A stretch of DNA of 8,168 nt from contig JASHQO010000014.1 of assembly GCA_030039105.1 (NCBI GenBank), positions 1 to 8,168 on the forward strand, written 5' to 3'. Position numbers and translations under genes: made by a program. Source of the stretch: Xanthobacteraceae bacterium. Its GTDB lineage: Bacteria; Pseudomonadota; Alphaproteobacteria; Rhizobiales; Xanthobacteraceae. Within the stretch, counting starts at the first letter, position 1, and each line of letters begins with the position of its first letter. The notes under the pieces were generated by a model. It was not told the DNA's origin and did not search any database. It saw nothing but the letters and a program-made list of their open reading frames with translations. Positions 5,349 through 8,168 of this stretch are shown piece after piece.

Positions 5349-5375
5349 ATGGGGTTGAGCGCAGCGAAACCCATC
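5348..5375. terminator. Inverted repeat between convergent genes, possible terminator
   Basis: GATGGGGTT (5348-5356) pairs with AAACCCATC (5367-5375) over eight of nine positions, with loop GAGCGCAGCG. It fills most of the 34-bp gap between the TfoX-like gene and the convergent solute-binding gene. On the plus strand, ACATTTTATTC follows, a loose T-rich tract compatible with intrinsic termination. The GAGCGCAGCG loop with GATGGG arms is another short dispersed element type that I associate with Bradyrhizobium relatives. Confidence 0.5.
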
Positions 5376-5382
5376 CCACATT

Positions 5383-6360
5383 TTATTCCGCTTTCAGCCC
5401 GGCCGCCTTGATGATCGGCCACCACTTGTCGGTCTCGGCCTGGTAATAGGCGGCGAGCGCCGCCGGGGTTTGTTGCTCGCGCGGCACCACGTCCTGGCCG
5501 ACGTCGGACAGCCGCTTGCGCACCGCGGGATCGGCCAGCGCATCCATCGTGGCGGCATTGAGCCTGGCGACGATATCCTCCGGCGTGCCCTTCGGCAGCC
5601 ACAGCGAATGCCACGGCGCGATGTGCAGGCCGGGCAGGCCAGCCTCGTCGACCGTCGGTATATCGGGCGCCACCGCGGCGCGCCTGTCCGCGGTGACCGC
5701 ATAGGCCTTGATGGAGCCGCTCTTGATCTGCGGCAGCGCATCGGACGGCTGGTCGAACAACAGATCGATGCGGCCGGCGACGAGATCCTGCATCGCCGGC
5801 GCCAGCCCGCGATACGGCACTAGCTGGATTTTCGCTCCGGTTTTTTGCTGCAGCAGATAGCCCGCCACCTGGTCGGTGCCGCCGGCATTGCCGAGCAGGG
5901 CAGGATCGGGTTTGGCCTCGAGCCACGCCGCCAGTTCCTTGAGATTATCCGCCGGCAAATCCTTCTTCGACACCAGCATCAACGGCGTTTGCGTCAACCA
6001 GACCACCGGCGCGAAATCGCGAAACACGTCGTAGGGCAGCGGATAAATGACCGGGCTGACCACATGCGACGACCACGTCGCGATGAACGTCGTGTAACCG
6101 TCCGGCGCCGCGCGCGCCACCCGTGCCGCCGCGATGGTGCCCGCCGCGCCGGCGATGTTCTCGATCACGACCGGCTGGCCGAGCCGCTGCCCCATGCGGT
6201 CGCCGATGACGCGCGCAATGGTGTCGGTCGGCCCGCCGGCGGCATAAGGAACGATCAGGGTGACCGGGCGGGACGGGAACGGTTCGGCGGACGCGGCGTC
6301 GGCTATGCCAAAGACGGCGGCAACAACGAGCACCGCAACGATGCGGCTGAGTATCTGCAT
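5383..6360 (-). CDS. Bug/TctC-family tripartite tricarboxylate transporter substrate-binding protein
   Basis: A periplasmic binding protein of 325 residues, the normal length. A signal peptide is plain: MQILSR, a hydrophobic core (VAVLVVAAVFGIA) and cleavage after ASA (residue 25). The mature start FPSRPVTLIVPYAAGGPTDTIAR (28-50) is the family hallmark. It is followed by GQPVVIENIAGAAGTIAA (61-78), VPYRGLAPAMQDLVAGRIDLLFD (181-203) and IPTVDEAGLPGL (234-245). Known role: such proteins capture carboxylates or similar small organic acids for TctAB-type permeases or for sensing. The ligand cannot be predicted. No tctA or tctB is adjacent, so it is one of the many orphan Bug proteins. I start at ATG 6360 rather than the upstream in-frame candidate at 6447, because the signal peptide begins there and GAGAAG is 7 bp upstream. 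That ribosome site overlaps the stop of priA, which lies 11 bp away. Confidence 0.92.
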   Translation of the reverse strand: MQILSRIVAVLVVAAVFGIADAASAEPFPSRPVTLIVPYAAGGPTDTIARVIGDRMGQRLGQPVVIENIAGAAGTIAAARVARAAPDGYTTFIATWSSHVVSPVIYPLPYDVFRDFAPVVWLTQTPLMLVSKKDLPADNLKELAAWLEAKPDPALLGNAGGTDQVAGYLLQQKTGAKIQLVPYRGLAPAMQDLVAGRIDLLFDQPSDALPQIKSGSIKAYAVTADRRAAVAPDIPTVDEAGLPGLHIAPWHSLWLPKGTPEDIVARLNAATMDALADPAVRKRLSDVGQDVVPREQQTPAALAAYYQAETDKWWPIIKAAGLKAE

Positions 6361-6371
6361 AAGCTTGCTTC

Positions 6372-8168
6372 TCACAAAAAGCTTTGCGGGTCGATGTCGA
6401 TGTCGAGCTTGATCGAGCCTCTGGCCTTGGGCGCAGCGCGCAGCCATTCGCGCAGGTATGTGGACAGGTCGAAGCCACGCGGCGCTTTGATCAGGAGGCG
6501 GAAACGATAGCGGCCGCGCACCAGCGCGAGCGGCGCTTCGGCGGGACCGAGCACGCGGACGTCCTCGGCGATCATGCTTTCAACTTTGGGCGCGGCGCGG
6601 ACCAGCGCGCGGGCATGGGACGCCGTGTCGTTCTTGTCGGGGCCGGAGACGACGATCGAGGCGAGACGGCCGAACGGCGGATAGCGGTCGCGCTCGCGCC
6701 CTGCGATCTCGGCGTCGTAGAACGCCTCGCGGTCCTGCGCGATCAATGCCCGCATCACCGGATGCTCGGGCTGGTGGGTTTGCAATAGCCCGAGGCCTGC
6801 GCCGGCTTTGCGGCCGGCGCGGCCGACGACCTGGTGCAGGAGCTGGAAGGTGCGCTCTGCGGCACGCGGATCGCCGTTGCTCAGGCCCAAGTCCGCGTCA
6901 ACGATGCCGACAAGGTTGAGCATTGGAAAATGATGGCCCTTGGCGACGAGCTGGGTGCCGATGACGATATCGAAGCGGCCCGCCGCCACGTCGTCCAATT
7001 CCTCGCGCAGCCGCTCGACGGTGGCGACGAGATCCGAGGACAGCACCAGCACGCGGGCCTGCGGAAACAGGTCGCGCACTTCCTCTTCTAGCCGCTCGAC
7101 GCCCGGGCCGCAGGCGACGAAGGAGTTTTCCGCCCGACAGTTCGGACAATGCACCGGATGCGGCTGGGCGAAGCCGCAGTGGTGGCAGACAAGCTGCTTG
7201 CGGAAACGGTGATCGACCAGCCAGGCGTCGCAGTTCGGGCAGGAGAAGCGAAAGCCGCAGGCGCGGCACAGGGTCAGCGGCGCATAGCCGCGGCGATTGA
7301 GGAACAGCAGCGCCTGCTCGCGCCGCTCGAGCGCGGTCTTCACCGCTTCGGCCAGCACCGGCGAGACGAAGCGGCCGCGCGGCGGCGGCGCTTCCCTCAG
7401 GTCGATGGCCTCGACCGCAGGCAGGCGCTGGCCGCCGAACCGCTCGGGCAGCAGCAGGCGTCGATAGCGGCCGCGCCGCGCATTGACCATGGTCTCCAAT
7501 GCCGGCGTCGCCGACGACAGCAGCACCGGGATGCGGGCGATATGGCCGCGCACCACCGCCATGTCGCGGGCGTGATAGTGCACGCCGTCCTCCTGCTTGT
7601 AGGCCGGGTCGTGCTCCTCATCGACGACGATCAGGCCAAGATCGGCGTAGGGCAGAAATAGCGCCGAGCGCGCGCCGACCACCACGGACGCTTCGCCGTC
7701 GGCGACGGCTTTCCACGTGCGCGCACGCCGGCGCGGCGTCAGCTCCGAATGCCATTCCGCCGGTCGCACGCCGAACCGCGCGGCGAAGCGGTCCAAAAAT
7801 TGCGCGGTCAGCGCGATCTCCGGCATCAGGATCAGGCTCTGCCGGCCGCGGCGAATGGTGTCGGCGACCGCCTCGAAATAGACCTCGGTCTTGCCCGAGC
7901 CGGTGACGCCGTCGAGCAGCGTCACCGAATAGCCGCCGTCCGCCACGGTTGCCTGCAACGCCGCGGCCGCGGCCTGCTGCTCGGCGGTAAATTCGGTCCG
8001 GGTGAAATCCGGATCGGGCTTTTGCGCTACCGGCTCCGGCGGCAGCACCACGGCTTCGAGCGTGCCTTCGTCGATCAGTCCGTCGATCACGCCGGCGCTG
8101 ACGCCGGCCTCGCGCGCCGCGTCGCCCTTGTTGCGCGTGAAGCCGTCGGCAAGCAGCGCCAGCACGCG
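6372..8168 (-). CDS. priA: Primosomal protein N' / replication restart helicase PriA (N-terminus outside window)
   Basis: The 598 C-terminal residues visible (597 numbered from the GTG codon at 8165-8163 plus one upstream codon) cover most of PriA, a 3'-5' superfamily 2 DNA helicase that reloads the replisome at stalled forks. Numbering visible residues from the GTG: a winged-helix stretch (1-40); Walker A DGVTGSGKTEVY (85-96); DEEHD (182-186) of motif II with YKQEDGVHYHARDMA; SSATP (217-221) of motif III; eight zinc-binding cysteines at 300, 303, 309, 312, 327, 330, 340 and 343; motif V GTQLVAKGHHFP (403-414); motif VI QVVGRAGR (445-452); and the C-terminal domain ending DPQSFL. All catalytic motifs are intact. 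The missing part is roughly the N-terminal DNA-3'-end-binding domain. The frame is open to the window edge, so this is truncation by the window and not a broken gene. Confidence 0.97.
   Translation of the reverse strand, partial: RVLALLADGFTRNKGDAAREAGVSAGVIDGLIDEGTLEAVVLPPEPVAQKPDPDFTRTEFTAEQQAAAAALQATVADGGYSVTLLDGVTGSGKTEVYFEAVADTIRRGRQSLILMPEIALTAQFLDRFAARFGVRPAEWHSELTPRRRARTWKAVADGEASVVVGARSALFLPYADLGLIVVDEEHDPAYKQEDGVHYHARDMAVVRGHIARIPVLLSSATPALETMVNARRGRYRRLLLPERFGGQRLPAVEAIDLREAPPPRGRFVSPVLAEAVKTALERREQALLFLNRRGYAPLTLCRACGFRFSCPNCDAWLVDHRFRKQLVCHHCGFAQPHPVHCPNCRAENSFVACGPGVERLEEEVRDLFPQARVLVLSSDLVATVERLREELDDVAAGRFDIVIGTQLVAKGHHFPMLNLVGIVDADLGLSNGDPRAAERTFQLLHQVVGRAGRKAGAGLGLLQTHQPEHPVMRALIAQDREAFYDAEIAGRERDRYPPFGRLASIVVSGPDKNDTASHARALVRAAPKVESMIAEDVRVLGPAEAPLALVRGRYRFRLLIKAPRGFDLSTYLREWLRAAPKARGSIKLDIDIDPQSFL

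Noticed and set aside
4080..5381. 433-codon minus-strand frame across the small-gene cluster
   Set aside because: It is antisense to four recognisable genes and spans repeats. Its composition is typical of a GC-rich shadow frame.
6361..6447. Upstream start giving the Bug protein 29 extra residues
   Set aside because: The extension overlaps the priA coding region and would bury the clear signal peptide that begins at 6360.
5845..6510. 221-codon plus-strand frame opposite the Bug and priA genes
   Set aside because: It is antisense to both genes, Arg-rich, without any recognisable motif.

Overview
The window looks like chromosomal DNA from a GC-rich alphaproteobacterium, most likely Bradyrhizobium, Rhodopseudomonas or a close relative in the Rhizobiales. 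The reasons are the strong G/C bias at third codon positions, the resemblance of the proteins to rhizobial families, and short dispersed palindromic intergenic repeats (AGCATGATCC..GAAAA, GTAGCCCGCATGAGCG.., GATGGGGTTGAGCGCAGCG..) of a kind I associate with that group. The genus is an inference from memory, not the result of a search.

Region 1 (1-1042) is the accessory part. An intact tRNA-Arg(CCG) gene lies on the minus strand at 966-1042. Its 3' 53 bases are repeated in the same orientation at 173-225 with one mismatch. This is the footprint left when an element integrates into the 3' end of a tRNA gene. The stretch between the two copies is only about 740 bp, is visibly AT-richer than its surroundings, and has no integrase. 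It carries one convincing gene, an Imm50-like immunity protein (324-752, minus). I read it as a decayed or minimal genomic island holding an orphan immunity gene. This is the most interesting part of the window.

Region 2 (1043-3591) is core metabolism: glutaryl-CoA dehydrogenase (gcdH, plus) converging on a zinc-independent MDR-family NADPH:quinone-type oxidoreductase (minus). A 131-bp repeat with a strong hairpin separates them and probably ends transcription from both sides.

Region 3 (3592-5348) holds four small plus-strand genes: a YccF-like inner-membrane protein, a 133-aa protein of the family usually called 'translational machinery protein' (eRF1-domain-like), a DUF2277 protein, and a TfoX N-terminal-domain protein with a TTG start. 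The second and third are almost certainly co-transcribed. An 81-bp palindromic repeat separates the third and fourth.

Region 4 (5349-8168) reads on the minus strand: the primosomal helicase PriA (N-terminus beyond the window edge), followed 11 bp later by a Bug/TctC-family periplasmic solute-binding protein with a clear signal peptide. That gene has no permease genes beside it.

Apart from the tRNA-bounded mini-island, no new multi-gene system is visible. There is no CRISPR array, intact transposase or integrase in the window.
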